Positions 13,206-25,227 of a DNA stretch of 64,000 nucleotides are shown one piece after another. Below the pieces are notes generated by a model that saw nothing but the letters and a program-made list of their open reading frames with translations, made no database searches and had not been told where the DNA came from. Within the stretch, counting starts at the first letter, position 1. Each line of letters begins with the position of its first letter. This DNA is from Channallabes apus (taxonomy: Eukaryota > Chordata > Actinopteri > Siluriformes > Clariidae), in NCBI GenBank assembly GCA_030522415.1, contig CM060109.1, positions 2,301,641-2,365,640 on the forward strand, written 5' to 3'. The position numbers and the translations under genes were made by a program.

Positions 13206-13711
13206 CCACCTCAAATGCAGACGTATATAAATTAGGAATTCCTTTTAAAACATGAACTGCCACACAAATGAATGCCTTTCATGTAATTTGGAATCCTACC
13301 CATTTATTTATTTATTTATTTATTTATTTATTATTATTATTTTTTAGGATGCATAGCAAAAGATTGTTCTCTCTGGGGTTAAACAGCTGAATTAGCGTAC
13401 TGGCTGCACATGACATAAACCTTTAACTTTAATTCTTTATTCATTATTAAATTTACTTTAAGCAGCACTGACTCTAGTGTTAGCATCACAGCTTCTGTCA
13501 CAAAAAAAGTGAATTAAAGACAGAACCAGAGACGGATTCGAGTGGAGTATAAATATATAAGTGTCTGCAGAGGAGGAGCCAGAGCAAGACTGCATCACGG
13601 CATAATTAATAATCCGGATCTTTTTATCTATTACTCTAGCAGGTTTCTCTAACACATTTCCTTGCTTTTTTTCTTCTTGATTGCATTCATTTTGTGTTTT
13701 CTTTTTTCCAG

Positions 13712-13765
13712 GAACTACAGAGATATGCTCCCCTGAAAAACTCAAGTGTGTGGACAAAGCATTGG
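13712..13765 (+). CDS. asic4: acid-sensing ion channel 4, fourth exon in window
   Basis: A short 54-bp exon between CTTTTTTCCAG and a GTGAGC donor. With the carried base it reads GTTEICSPEKLKCVDKALG, the thumb segment with two conserved cysteines that corresponds to the C.P..Y..CAD..L segment of other ASICs. It is phase 1 on both sides, so skipping it would keep the frame. In teleost and mammalian ASICs this short exon is constitutive as far as I know. Confidence 0.9.
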
Positions 13766-14420
13766 GTGAGCACTTTTAATTCCAGCCAAACACCTGAAGA
13801 TCTGATAGTTAAAGAAAAATAAAGATTTACCTTTGCATGTATTCAGAGTGAAGCACTAAAGCAATGTACAAATGAGGTAAACATGAGGTGAGATGTAGAA
13901 CTTAAACATTCGCTCTTTGACTCCTTCTCCAAACATGCTGTTTCAGTGGCTATATAAATAAGCTCCCACATCATGTGGAAAAATTTAATCAGCTTGTCTA
14001 AAGATCATCAAAACATGACTAAAAATGTTATTTTACATTATAAGTCTGCTTTATGTACCATACGGTTCAAGGATATAAAAGATATTTAATCATATTTAAG
14101 TGTAGGAAAAAACATCAGGGGTGAATCTGGTCGACAGATTGTCAACTGGTCGTCACATGCCCTAAGATCCCTTATAGACCCTGAAGATGATATTGTTGAT
14201 GAAGGATTGCACAAAAGGAATGAGATGAACAAGAACATGAGGAAGAGTTAAATATGGACCCTTACATCCAGATTTATTTTTACAAATATCAATTAATTCT
14301 CTTTATTTGAGATTTTAGCATCAGGAGTTAAGGACAGATACTGTGGTACTGTATCTAGAGTTTGAGTAGATGGTTGGACTAAAATACCTTTCAGAGCCCT
14401 CGTTGTAGAACCACGTTTGG
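13766..14420. other. asic4 intron, unassigned
   Basis: AT-rich intron sequence with no recognised element. Confidence 0.4.
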
Positions 14421-15426
14421 GGTCTATTCAATTCAATACAATTTTATTTGCATAGCGCTTTTAACAATTGTCATTGTCTCAAAACAGCTTTACACAATCA
14501 AAAGAATTATTTAAGTTTGTATGGAATGTGAATGTGTATGTATCAAAATGTTCAGATAGTCCCTGGTGAGCGAGCCCGAGGACGACAGTGGCAAGGAAAA
14601 ACTCCCTGAGCTGGTAATAGGAAGAAACCTTGAGAGGAACCAGACTCGACAGGGAACCCATCCTCATCTGGGTGAAACAGATAGCAGGAAATGACCTGCA
14701 TTTATACAGTGTTAGGTGGCAGGCAGTTCAGCTCTAATAGTTGATGTTAATTGATGTTAAAATGGAGTCCAGTAGTTATTGGAGACTCAGATAGACTTGT
14801 AGAAAGTTCCAGTCCTGAACTATCGAATTGTCAAGTCCTCAGAGAAACAGCTGCTAACACCAGTCGATGCCAGAACCATCTTCTAAGTAGATAGAATCAT
14901 CCACAGACACCAGACGCATCCTAAAGAGACACACGGGGCATCCATGCGACGAGACCTCCAACCAGAAACAGGGGACCAGGATGGATCAGACAGGTCCGGA
15001 GGGCAGAGGGAGTCTGGATCATTGGCAGCTCAGGAACGACATGTGTAGCTCGAGAGAGAGAGAGAGAGAGAGAGAAAGAGTGAAAGGGGGAGACAGGGGG
15101 AGAGAGGAAAGAGAAAGAGAAGAGGAGGAAAGATGGCAATTAGGTATGGTCACAGTCACAATGTATAATGTGAATGTATATTTACTGTAGAGTGCAAGCA
15201 GGGACTCCGGCAGGACTAACTATGACATCATAACTAAAAGGGAGAGCCAGAAGGAAACACAAACATGAGGGCTCCCTGAGATGTAAAGCAAACAATCACC
15301 TCACCGTCAACAAACCTGAGTGATCAAATGAGAGTGAGGAAGACAGCATCTAAACATACCAGTTCACCATAATACTCTATGTCCATGAGTCCCCCAGATC
15401 TGCTCCTTTACCTAAGGCAAATCTAT
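14421..15426 (-). other. 3' untranslated region of the LINE
   Basis: It contains the family-specific AGGGAGTTTTTCCTTGCCAC and GGTTTCTTCCTATTACCAGC segments on the - strand and a purine-rich GAGA tract at about 15050-15130 (+ strand). Short open frames here are not coding. Confidence 0.75.
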
Positions 15427-18400
15427 TTATAAAAATGCTTGGCTAAATAAATAGGTTTTTAGCCTAGACTTAAACACTGAGACTGTGTCTGAGTCCCGAA
15501 CACTATTTGGAAGACTATTCCATAATTTTGGGGCTTTGTAAGAAAAAGCTCTGCCCCCAGCTGTAGTTTTCATAATACGCGGTACTGACAAGCAGCCTGC
15601 ATCCTTTGATCGAAGTAGGCGTGGCGGATCGTAAGACACTAGCAGTTCGCTCAGATACTGTGGCGCGAGACCATTTAATGCTTTATATGTCAAGAGTAGT
15701 ATTTTAAAATCAATGCGTAATTTCACAGGGAGCCAATGTAGTGAAGATAAGATAGGGGTGATGTGCTCATATCTTCTGGTTCTAGTGAGGACTCTCGCTG
15801 CTGCATTCTGGACTAGCTGAAGCTTGTTTATGCACCTAACTGAACAACCAGACAGTAAGGCATTCAATAGTCCAACCTAGAAGTGATAAAAGCATGAACT
15901 AGTTTTTCTGCATCGTTTAGCGACAATATATTTCTTATCTTGGCAATATTTCTGAGGTGAAAGAATGCTATCCTGATGATATTATCTACATGAGCTTCAA
16001 ATGAAAGACTGGAATCTATAATCACGCCGAGGTCTTTTACTGTTGCACTTGATGGAACAGAAAGCCCATCTAAAGTTACGGTGTGATCTTTTTACTCCTA
16101 GCTGTATGCGGTGCTATGACTAGAACTTCTGTCTTATCCGGATTAAGCAGAAGGAAGTTAATTAGCATCCAATTTCTCATGTCCTGCACACATTGCTCAA
16201 CTTTAGTAAGATGGTTTTTCTCATCAGGTTTTGTTGAGACGTATAACTGTGTGTCGTCAGCATAACAATGAAAACTAATACCATGCTTACGGATTATGTT
16301 GCCCAGAGGAAGCATGTAAAGGGAAAAAAGCAGTGAGCCTAAAACTGAACCCTGCGGAACACCAAACTCCACTAGAGAACATGCAGAATAATCACCATTT
16401 AAGTCTACATACTGATAACGATCGGTCAAATAGGATCTGAGCCAGGAGAGGGCTGTACCCTTAATTTCTACTACATTTTCTAATCTGTGAAGAAGAATAG
16501 CATGATCAATGGTGTCAAAAGCTGCACTGAGGTCGAGTAATACAAGCGTAGTTACACAACCCTGATCAGAGGCCAATAAGAGGTCATTTACTACTTTAAC
16601 GAGTGCTGTTTCTGTGCTGTGATGAGGCCTAAATTCTGACTGATACAGTTCATGTATGCCATTTCTATGTAGATATGAGCATACCATCTTTTCCAGAATC
16701 TTAGAGATAAAGGGGAGGTTTGATATTGGCCTGTAATTGGACAGCTGACAGGGTCGAGGTCAGGTTTCTTAATTATTGGTTTGATAACTGCTAATTTAAA
16801 AGATTTTGGAACATAACCAATGCTGAGTGAGGAATTAATTATTCTCAACAGCGGTTCTGTTATTACTGGTACGATCTGTTTAAGAAAATGTGTCGGTATA
16901 GGATCTAATATACAGGTTGATGAATTTGCAGAAGAGATGAGTGAAATTAGTTAATTCTCTTCAAGGGGAGTAAAGTATTCTAGGTTTGAATCTGACATGG
17001 CTAGGTTAACATCTGTATCAATTACATTGTTCGGTTTCAAAGCCTCAATTTTATGCCTGATATTTACAATTTTATTATTAAAAAAGTTCATAAAGTCCTC
17101 ACTATTGCATGATGTTGTTGTGGAGATTTCTGTAGTGGTCTTATTTTTGGTTAATTTGGTTACAGTATTAAATAAAAATCTAGGATTATTTTTATTTTCT
17201 TCTATAAGAGTGGAGAGATACGTTGATCTAGCTACACTAAGAGCTTTCCTATAGTTCAGGATGCTCTCTTTCCATGCTATTTGAAATACTAACAATTTAA
17301 ATTTGACGCCATTTACGCTCTAATTTCCGAGCGGTCTGTTTTAAAGTGCGTGTGTGATCATTATACCAGGGAGCGAGTTTCTTATCTCTAATAATTTTTC
17401 TTTTAGCTGGAGCTACATTATCTAATCGCGCTTTTCCACTGCATGGTATGACACGATACGGTTCAGTTCTACTCACTTTTGGGGGGTTTTCCACTGGGAA
17501 CAGTACATGGTACCTGGTCCTTTTTTTACTACACCTCAGCCGAGGTTCCAAGCGCGCCGAACCGTTACCAAAACGTGACGTGTAAACATGGCTGGTCACT
17601 GATTAGCCGGAGAAAATCGTCATTACTGCGTCACCGAACTTGCGACACGAGACACAACAGAACCGATATATTTAGAAACAGCCAGAGAAGGATCGCACGC
17701 ACCTTTTTGTATTAACCGTCGGCCTCTTTTGAAACAAACTCCTTCGTCTCGCTGTTAAAAACATCCACATGCCGAGAATGAAGAACACCATGCCGTCGAT
17801 ATGCTCCATTGTTGTGTTTGTTTGTGGCGCGTTTACGATGACGTCACGGCAGTAGCGGCGCCGCGACTAAACGACACGTGAGTAATCCCGCCCACTCTAA
17901 AGCGTTACTACACTGCAGTGGAAGCACAAACCGAGCCAAACTGCGCCGAACCGAAGTGACATGAACTGAACCGTGTCGTGCCGTTCTATGCAGTGGAAAA
18001 GAGGCATTAGGTACAACGAAATGTCGACTCTAAATATTCAGTCGCCTGATCGAGTTCTGTGGGGTCAGACGGTGATCTAATCGAAGTTGGTAACTCTGGG
18101 AGATTACTGATAAAACTCTGTTTGCTAGTTGATGTGAATGTACGTTTAATACGGTAGCGCGGTGCTGTGCGTACATTATCACTGTGACACACTTGAATGG
18201 AGACAAGATAGTGATCTGAGATAATTTCAGACAGTGGAATTGTGAATAAATTTCTTATACTTAATCCGAAGAATATTATTAAATCTAAAGTGTGACCTGC
18301 TTTATGAATGGGTCCTACTACACACTGATTTATGCCTACTGAGTACACTATGGACATAAATGCTGTTCTCAGAGGGTCTTCTGGATTCTCAAAATTAATG

Positions 18401-18963
18401 TTAAAATCTCCAGCAATTAACACTTTGTCTACAGAAACGACCAGGTCTGAGATGAAATCCGCAAATTCACGAAGAAATTCAGAACATGGCCCTGGAGGTC
18501 TGTAAATTATAATTAGTGGAATCGACTGAGCTGATTTAATATACTTAAATACACTTATGTTACTATAAAGAATTTAAAATGAGTTAAATTTGTGTCCGTG
18601 TTTTTGTACGATAGACAGATTATCATTATGAATAACTGCGACGCCTCCTCCTCTACCAGTTAACCGAGGCTGGTGTATGTAGCTGTATCCAGGAGGACTA
18701 GCTTCATTTAGAGCTACATACTCATCCTGTTTAACCCATGTTTCAGTTAAACAGAGTATATCAAACACCTGATCTGTGAAAATTTCATTAACAATAACTG
18801 CTTTTGATGCGAGAGATCTAATATTTAACAATCCTAGCTTCAGATCAGAGGTGCCGGCTGCGCATTCAGTATGATCGGAGTTTGTGGTCTTTATGTTAAT
18901 TAGATTATTGAAACAGACTTTATGAGTATTTCTACATTTTTGCTTAGATCGGGGAACAGACAC
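15427..18963 (-). pseudogene. LINE ORF2: endonuclease plus reverse transcriptase, disrupted
   Basis: ORF2 would nick target DNA and reverse-transcribe the LINE RNA. The 18963-18574 part reads LGLLNIRSLASKAVIVNEIF and LCLTETW, the N-terminal endonuclease blocks. The 18423-18010 part reads LIAGDFNINF and later IISDHYLVSI, the GDFN and SDH catalytic blocks. After the MITE insertion the RT continues: [37 protein letters not shown] and YADDTQLY (the YADD catalytic pair) lie in 16687-16076. The C-terminal block 15867-15427 contains LQLVQNAAARVLTRTRRY and SSLHWLPVKLRIDFKIL, typical of fish L2/CR1 elements. At least one in-frame stop (near 18573) and several frameshifts separate these pieces, so no full protein can be made. 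Confidence 0.88.
17426..18006. mobile_element. MITE (PIF/Harbinger-like) inserted in the LINE
   Basis: A non-autonomous DNA element interrupting the LINE ORF. The ends are inverted repeats sharing CTTTTCCACTGCAT. The interior repeats ACCGAACC/GGTTCGG-type words. Removing it together with one flanking triplet joins the LINE reading frame. The left flank is TAA and the right flank TTA, close to the 3-bp TWA duplications of PIF/Harbinger, with one mismatch. The superfamily is therefore tentative. Confidence 0.75.
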
Positions 18964-19059
18964 AGTCTCAATATGGTGAACCCTGAGTGACGACTCTATG
19001 CAGCTAGCAGACGGTTGGTTTAGCCTGTCTGTCTGCTCCCTGGCCTGGGCTCTGGATTG

Positions 19060-19445
19060 TCACTGATTAATTAGACCTCTACTGAGACTATGAGCTATAC
19101 TACAGGAAATGAGAGCAGCACCTTCCCGAGTGGGATGGACACCGTCCCGCCCTAACAGGCCAGCTTTGCCCTCAAAGGTCTTCCAATTATCTATGTAACC
19201 CACATTATTTTCAGAGCACCACTTGGACACTCAGCGGTTCAGCGACCATAACCTGCTGTAAGCTATGTCACCACGTCTCATTGGGATGGGACCAGAGCAT
19301 ATTACTTCATCGGACATTGCCTTCGCTAATTTAAACACCTCTGTAAAGTTACTCTTACTAACCTCTGACTGACGAAGGCGTATATCGTTAGCTCCAGCAT
19401 GTACCACTATCTTAGAGAACCTGTGCTGTCCTAGAGGTCTAGTGG
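19060..19445 (-). pseudogene. LINE ORF1 remnant with SGNH/esterase-like domain
   Basis: The - strand reads FSKIVVHAGANDIRLRQSEV, later YSRLWSLNR, then after a TGA stop VSKWCSENNVGYIDNW and GLLGRDGVHPTREGAALIS. GAND and DGVHPT match the third and fifth blocks of SGNH hydrolases. CR1/L2-type LINEs are known to encode such an esterase in ORF1. Its role in retrotransposition is not settled. The TGA near 19240 and the missing N-terminal part (with the nucleophilic serine block) make this copy non-functional. Confidence 0.7.
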
Positions 19446-19459
19446 TCCAGAGAAGGGAA

Positions 19460-19644
19460 TTGGTTACTAGTGGTTAAGACACTGGTCTATGACTGTAAGT
19501 TTAAATCCCAGCACTGGGAGTCCACCACTTTATCTTAAGCAAGACCCTAAACTGCACAGTTGCGTTGAGGAAATGAATGACATTTTTATTTCTGTGAGTT
19601 GCTTGGTAGTGCTTGTAATTTTATTTATTTATTTTATTTATTTT

Positions 19645-19697
<53 letters not shown>

Positions 19698-19795
19698 TTG
19701 GCATTGGACTACTGATCAGAAGTTCCCAGGTTCAAACCCAAGAACCACCATCTTGCCTCTGCTGGGCCCCACAGCTGCTCAGGTGTTCTGACATG
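19460..19795 (+). mobile_element. tRNA-like SINE fragments around a (GT)n tract
   Basis: Two tRNA-like heads lie here. One has box A-like TAGTGGTTAAGACACTGG at about 19470. The other has GGTTCAAACCC at about 19730 after GGCATTGGACTACTGATCAG. A GT tract at about 19649-19694 separates them. The SINE family is not resolved. Confidence 0.45.
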
Positions 19796-20119
19796 TCCTG
19801 ACATTTGTGTGTTTTTCAGTTACTTATAAACATATAAATGGCTAAAGTCTGATTACACTGTATTCAGCACAAACTGGGCAACAGTAATATGTGAGCAGCA
19901 TGTATGTACAAGTTTGTATATTGGAGGGAAAAAACAGATTTTAGAGATTTTACACTTAGAACAAAATGGTGCAAACAGGAACAGTACAATATCAAATGGT
20001 TGTATGGATGTATGTAAATGTATAATGTATAACAATGTATGGATGTATATAAAATGGATGTATGGATGTATGGTCTCTACAGTCGCACATCACTGTGCCA
20101 CTCTTGAAAGCAGTTCCTC
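19796..20119. other. ATGGATGT-rich non-coding sequence
   Basis: Contains degenerate TATGGATG units at 19998-20070. Nothing else was recognised. Confidence 0.4.
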
Positions 20120-20330
20120 TTTTACTGGGGAACGTTGCATGCCTGGCATTTCCAAGGTGTTTTTGCTACTTGCCAAGCAATGTACAAGAAGTGTAGAAAA
20201 ATCGTTCTGTACCACTTCATTGTTTTGTGCTGTACAGTGTAGTACTGTAGCAGCTGGTCAGAGAGATCAACATGTGCTGGTTGTATGCAGTCACAGGTGC
20301 AGGAAATGTCCTTGTAGTCCATGTACCTTG
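20120..20330 (-). pseudogene. piggyBac-type transposase fragment
   Basis: The - strand reads [20 protein letters not shown] followed by [12 protein letters not shown]. This corresponds to the D..DQ..QYY...RKT.KWYKK.F.H.LD.A block near the C-terminal end of the catalytic domain of piggyBac/PGBD transposases. Only this block remains, with no TTAA-flanked ends identified, so it is a relic. Confidence 0.65.
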
Positions 20331-21609
20331 TAATTTTACCCTCATCTGCACAGTGTCTCCTGTATATGATCATTTTCACATAAGCATGCTGATAACACAA
20401 TAAAATAAACTAATGAACATTATAATCATATAGATATATTCACATACAGTACAGTATATGTGAACTTCCTCAGTATGACTCTCGATTGCGTTGAAACCTG
20501 AACGGCGCTTGTGTGTCCCGATGTGAGGTGCTGGTGAAGGCAAGGGTAATGCAGACACATTCCTAAAAATAAATAAAGAAAAAAATGTTATCCTAGACTG
20601 TTCAGAGTAAATGGATGTACAATTAATAGGTATGGACGCACAATATACTGTTTTCTTACTGTTAGATACTGTAAGATACTGATGAGGCCCAAAAAATCTT
20701 CTCTCTTCTCTCTTCTGTAGGTCACATGACAGCATCAATGATGGTGATACAACTGACATTAGATAATACTACACACTGCAGCCATAATTAAATTTGAGTT
20801 CTAAAAAAGGCCACAGATAACAATTGTGAAAGTGTGTATACATGTTTGTGCCCCTCTCTATTTGTTGATGGACAATAGGCTGGACAAATATCTGTTGATG
20901 GACCACAGAACATGTAGTGCATCTCAAACATTTACACCTGAGACATTAGCAAACACCAACCACTGGACATGCGTTACACACATATTTAACACATTCTAAA
21001 CAATTACACCTAAGCTGTATTTATAAATACAAGCTAAACAAAAGGCATTATATAAATTTACACCACAGAAATAATCATAAACATCTCTTAGCTACATAAG
21101 GCAGTATTTTAACTGACTGGAACTAGCTTGTTTGTGCTAAATAACATTACCGATAGTAGTGTTATAAGTTAACCAAAATGAAGCCAAATATATATATATA
21201 TATTTTAGCAACCATAATCTAAAGCTATCCAAAACGAGGTGAAATACATTAGAACATTTATAAACATCTGTAAACTCCATAAGGCATTAGCTTAGCCACC
21301 GGGAAATAACATGTTTGTGCTACATGAGGCAGCATGAGACAGCAATACAATGTTTTACATAAGCTGACAAAAGCTAGCTGAAGAGAGGAAAATATTTACT
21401 AATATTAATTTAATATTATCAGAATAGACTGTTTTCCGTGTGAATGGCGTCTGGGCGTGTCCTGCCTCACTATCAGATAATGAAGTGCGACAGGAATTCA
21501 ATGCCTCTCCTTGGTTTCATGCGGATTACATAAACTGAGAATTTTTGTTTTCAGTGTGACTTGTATTATTTGAAAGTAGACACTTTAAGCTCTCTATAGA
21601 TATATTTCT

Positions 21610-21642
<33 letters not shown>

Positions 21643-23174
21643 TCATGGAGTTTCAGTTCATTTTAGTGACGTGTTTCAAAAAGATTTTCGCGGAGACTGA
21701 GACGGCTGAAAGCGCACCCTGTTTATTTTCTTTTTTTTACAAAAGCACAATGTTTTGTGGGTACTGTGATTGTGCATAAATAAAAGTAGACCCTTTACAG
21801 ATGTAAATGATGTACTACACTTATGTGTATGATCAAACATGATGATGCATTTTAAGTTATTTTGATGGTTAAATGCAAAAAATGCAAGTGGTACCCACAG
21901 TCGGGTACGCCGACTCCTACAGGAGGTACTCAATCGGAATGTTGGCTTTACCACCGCACCGCACGCAGACTCCACTTTTATTTAAGTGCACTCACAATGA
22001 TGCAAAAATGTTATGATTTTGTAAAATAATAAAAGCAAAAAGTGTGCGCTATTCTGTATTGTTTTCGGCGAACTTGAGCACGTCAGAAAATGAACCAAAA
22101 CTCCGTGTATACTCACCTCACAGACGTGAAAAAATTATACTTATAGAAAGCCAAATGTCTGTTTTATATAACCTAATGGAAAAAAATTAGATGTGTAATT
22201 TTAGACGATGTAATTAGAAAAAAAGGGAATTGTAGGCGCGTCCACTACTGCGGAGACGACGAGATGATTTGATCACCTTCATCACGCCCGAAACCAAAGA
22301 AATCACTAATTTAACAATGACTTATTAAAATGGTCAGATTCAGTCTCCTAGTTGTTTTTTCCGATGCATTCTTAATCATTAGTTTACATCTGCTGCTGCG
22401 CTCTGGAAAACTTTATGCGTGCGGTTAAGCGCTGATTAGACTACGTAGGAAAGTAAAGAGGGGGCTCACGATGCTCAACATCCCAGAGCCCAAACCTCAT
22501 TTAAATTAAATTAACAAATATTGTAAGTAAATAACAATAGCCCACGTTTAGAAAAGCATTTTTATTTAGATTATAAAAAATATTCCTGCATCTGTTTTAG
22601 GTGTTCCAGCTGCCACTGTTCTTATGGCTCTGTCAGAGTAAATCATTCAGTAACAAGGCTGTAAATTTCCATGTAAAACAGGTACATCTGTATGAAAAAA
22701 GTTGATATGATGAGCTATTAATCAGTGATTAAAAAAATAACAATAAATAAATAAATATATTAATAATTATAATTTCAATATTTTATAAAAATACCAAAGA
22801 AAATTATTGTGTATAGAGTGTTTAAAAACAATGCAATTTACTGTCTCTCATCATATGGAAAATTTAAATTTCTTCCATTACAGGGATTAAAAACAGTAAC
22901 GTTTTTTTAAATCTAGAATCCAGAAGATGGAATTTACGCAAATTTAAAAAGAGTTGTGTATTTCACACCTGCTCCACACTATAAGGAGACTCTCAGTCCC
23001 GTTCAGTTCTATCTCTGATCATTACCAAGCCGTGTTTTTGTGTCTAGTTTCTGTTTTGCTTTGTTCTTTGCTTTGTTATTGTCCTTAATCGAGCCTCTGA
23101 TTTGTACATCACCTGAACATCCATCTGTCTCTGACCTCCAGTTTGTTGTTTCTTTTAAACACTGATTCTGCATC
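20331..23174. other. asic4 intron, mostly unassigned
   Basis: AT-rich sequence with a GT tract at 21612-21640. The stretch 22960-23165 (with CTCAGTCCCGTTCAGTTC and TTTGTGTCTAGTTTCTG) has the look of an old LTR fragment, but no pair or TSD was found. No gene was recognised. Confidence 0.35.
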
Positions 23175-23706
23175 TACACTACCGTTCAAAAGTTTTAGAT
23201 CACTTTCTAATTCCATGATGGTTCCTGATGTTTATTTCTTTCTACATTGTAAAGCTGAAGGCGTCCAGTAACTGCATGAATCTCCTTTGAACAGTTGATA
23301 TTGAGATGTTTCTGCTACTTCTGCTCTGTAAAGACTTCATAACGCCTCTAATCTGAGCTGCTGTTAATTGGTCATTTTTCAGGCTGATAACTCTAAATGA
23401 ACTTCTCGTCTGCAGCAGAGGGAGGTTTTGGTCTCGTCCTCCTGGGACGGCCTTCATGAGAGACAGTTTCATTATGGTGCTGGACGGATTTTGCAAATGC
23501 ACTTGACAATACTGTTCTTGCAAGAACTATTACAGAAAGGCCGACCTCTGTGTCTTACAATAACAACTAACTGCTGTTTTTGTTGTTGTTACATAATTAC
23601 CTAATTCCATATGTGTTATTTTATAGTTTTGAAATCCACAGTATTGTTGTAGAATGTAGAAAATAAATCACTAAACAAAAACAAAGAAACTTTTGCACAT
23701 AGTGTA
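23175..23706 (-). mobile_element. Tc1-like element, internally deleted, copy 1
   Basis: Left end ACACTACCGTTCAAAAGTTT and right end AAACTTTTGCACATAGTGT form inverted repeats flanked by TA. The - strand open frame reads VISLKNDQLTAAQIRGVMKS and later NISISTVQRRF, the DNA-binding helix-turn-helix region of Tc1 transposases. The catalytic DDE part is absent, so the copy is non-autonomous. A near-identical copy lies at 57349-58270. Confidence 0.8.
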
Positions 23707-24291
23707 CATTGGCCAATGTCTCTGAGTTTCAATCTGGTATCTAATATTCTTGACTCATATTACATTCATGAGTCAAGAATATTAGACTCACTTCCAGATC
23801 AGTGTACTGGTTCTTATTACTGTAAGTTCTGCTGCTGTGAGCAAAACAAGACTAAAGACCCATATGGCATCTCCCATCAACGTCTGATCAAAATTTGCAA
23901 TGGCCCAGGCACTATAATTAATGTAATAACAGATAATACATGCACTCTAACTCAGCATGCTCAGTGTAAGAGCAATAATGGTGTTCTCAACTCACACAGA
24001 TAATACTACGGTAAATATTGCTAAGCAGACACTCTGTGGTCTCCCGCACTTCTGACGTACTGTGTGTGGCTTTTTCTGTTTTCATGAAGCTCAGCTCATA
24101 GGTGTGCCCTGTTAGAATACAATAATGAGATATAGGAGCAATTATAAGCTTCATTGACTAACAGTCGATAAATCACGTTCTGCATTTGTCAAACAGGTTT
24201 TAGCTCAATTTAATGAGTCTGCCTTTTAGCTCATGGTCATACTCTAGCAAGTTATTGTTTGTCCTCATTAAAGTTCATCACCTGCTGTTTC

Positions 24292-24294
<3 letters not shown>

Positions 24295-24325
<31 letters not shown>
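24295..24325. repeat. (TG)n tract abutting a splice acceptor
   Basis: About 15 TG units end five bases before the exon that starts at 24331, so the acceptor reads TGTGTGTTGCAG with little pyrimidine tract. Confidence 0.97.
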
Positions 24326-24326
<1 letters not shown>

Positions 24327-24330
24327 GCAG

Positions 24331-24487
24331 AACTGTTGCAGAAGAGTTCCGGTGAGTTCTCGTGTGCTTGTGAGACTCCATGTAATCTCACACGCTATGG
24401 TAAAGAGCTTTCTATGGTGAAGATTCCCAGTAAAGGCTCAGCGAGATACCTGTCCAGAAAATACCACAAATCAGAGGATTACATTAG
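24331..24487 (+). CDS. asic4: acid-sensing ion channel 4, fifth exon in window
   Basis: The exon starts after TTGCAG and completes a Glu codon. It reads [20 protein letters not shown], then [20 protein letters not shown] and [13 protein letters not shown]. The [24 protein letters not shown] block is diagnostic of ASICs and covers the lower thumb and palm strands, with the linker implicated in desensitisation (LTRYGKE). NLT is a possible glycosylation site. It ends in phase 2 before GTATTA. Length 157 bp. Confidence 0.95.
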
Positions 24488-24530
<43 letters not shown>

Positions 24531-24581
24531 AGTATGTGTGTGTGTGTGTGTGTGTTTATATAAATGTTCTTTTATTTCCAG
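24488..24581 (+). repeat. 94-bp intron made mostly of (ATT)n and (TG)n
   Basis: The whole intron is an ATT tract (about 24490-24531), a TG tract (about 24535-24555) and a short pyrimidine-rich acceptor TTTTATTTCCAG. It is unusually short compared with the other asic4 introns here. Confidence 0.93.
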
Positions 24582-24673
24582 AGAAAACTTCCTCATTCTG
24601 GACATTTTCTTTGAAGCGCTGAACTACGAGACGATCGAGCAGAAGAAAGCCTACGATGTTGCAGGGTTATTAG
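24582..24673 (+). CDS. asic4: acid-sensing ion channel 4, sixth exon in window
   Basis: Reads [20 protein letters not shown] followed by [12 protein letters not shown]. This is the last palm strand and the wrist region that couples the extracellular domain to membrane segment 2. The [22 protein letters not shown] pattern is shared by ASIC family members. Acceptor TTTCCAG, donor GTGAAC, phase 2 in and phase 1 out. Length 92 bp. Confidence 0.95.
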
Positions 24674-25163
24674 GTGAACATGTGATCTCCTCAAATCATC
24701 TTGATGTACAACATTCTAGTTCTGCGCCCCCAGTTTGAATAATACATTAACATAAATCTGTAAATTATTATAATTGGAGATTTGATTAGGTCACTGTTAA
24801 TTCTGTTTTGGATTATCTTGTGTGCTTCATGTGCACTCTGACTGCTTGAACCCATAAACTGCTCAATTTGAAACATCTGTGAAGTTATATCCACTAGAGG
24901 CACTAATCTAGAAAGTCAGTTTCCACAGTGGTCAAAGTTATATTCACTCTCTCTTATTTATAACTCCATCAACGGCAATGTTGGATTTAGTTTCTGCTTT
25001 GGAAGATAAACTGGCAAGAGATCCATTGAGCCTCAGTTCATTCTCCAAAGTTCCTGATCTTAACTTTCTGCTCATATGTTCATAGTCTAAAGTTCCTGAA
25101 CATAAGTTTATGTCATAAACTCCATGGCTTAATGTTTGTGGGTTTAACTAAACCGTCCCTCAG

Positions 25164-25227
<64 letters not shown>

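Larger units (their letters stand above)
14421..19455 (-). mobile_element. L2/CR1-like LINE, 5'-truncated, with MITE insertion
   Basis: A nearly complete non-LTR retrotransposon on the - strand, inside an asic4 intron. From its 5' end it has an ORF1 esterase remnant (19445-19060), an AP-type endonuclease (18963-18010), reverse transcriptase (17422-15890), a C-terminal block (15867-15427) and a 1 kb 3' untranslated region ending in ATTGTATTGAATTGAAT at 14421. The 3' tail (GTAAAGCTGTTTTGAGACAA... reading to ...AATAAAATTG) matches other copies in the window at 12.65, 56.66-57.3 and 62.3 kb. Stops and frameshifts in both ORFs make it inactive. Confidence 0.9.

Noticed and set aside
22960..23165. 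A solo LTR
   Set aside because: Composition and words are suggestive, but no TG...CA ends with a target duplication and no second copy were found.
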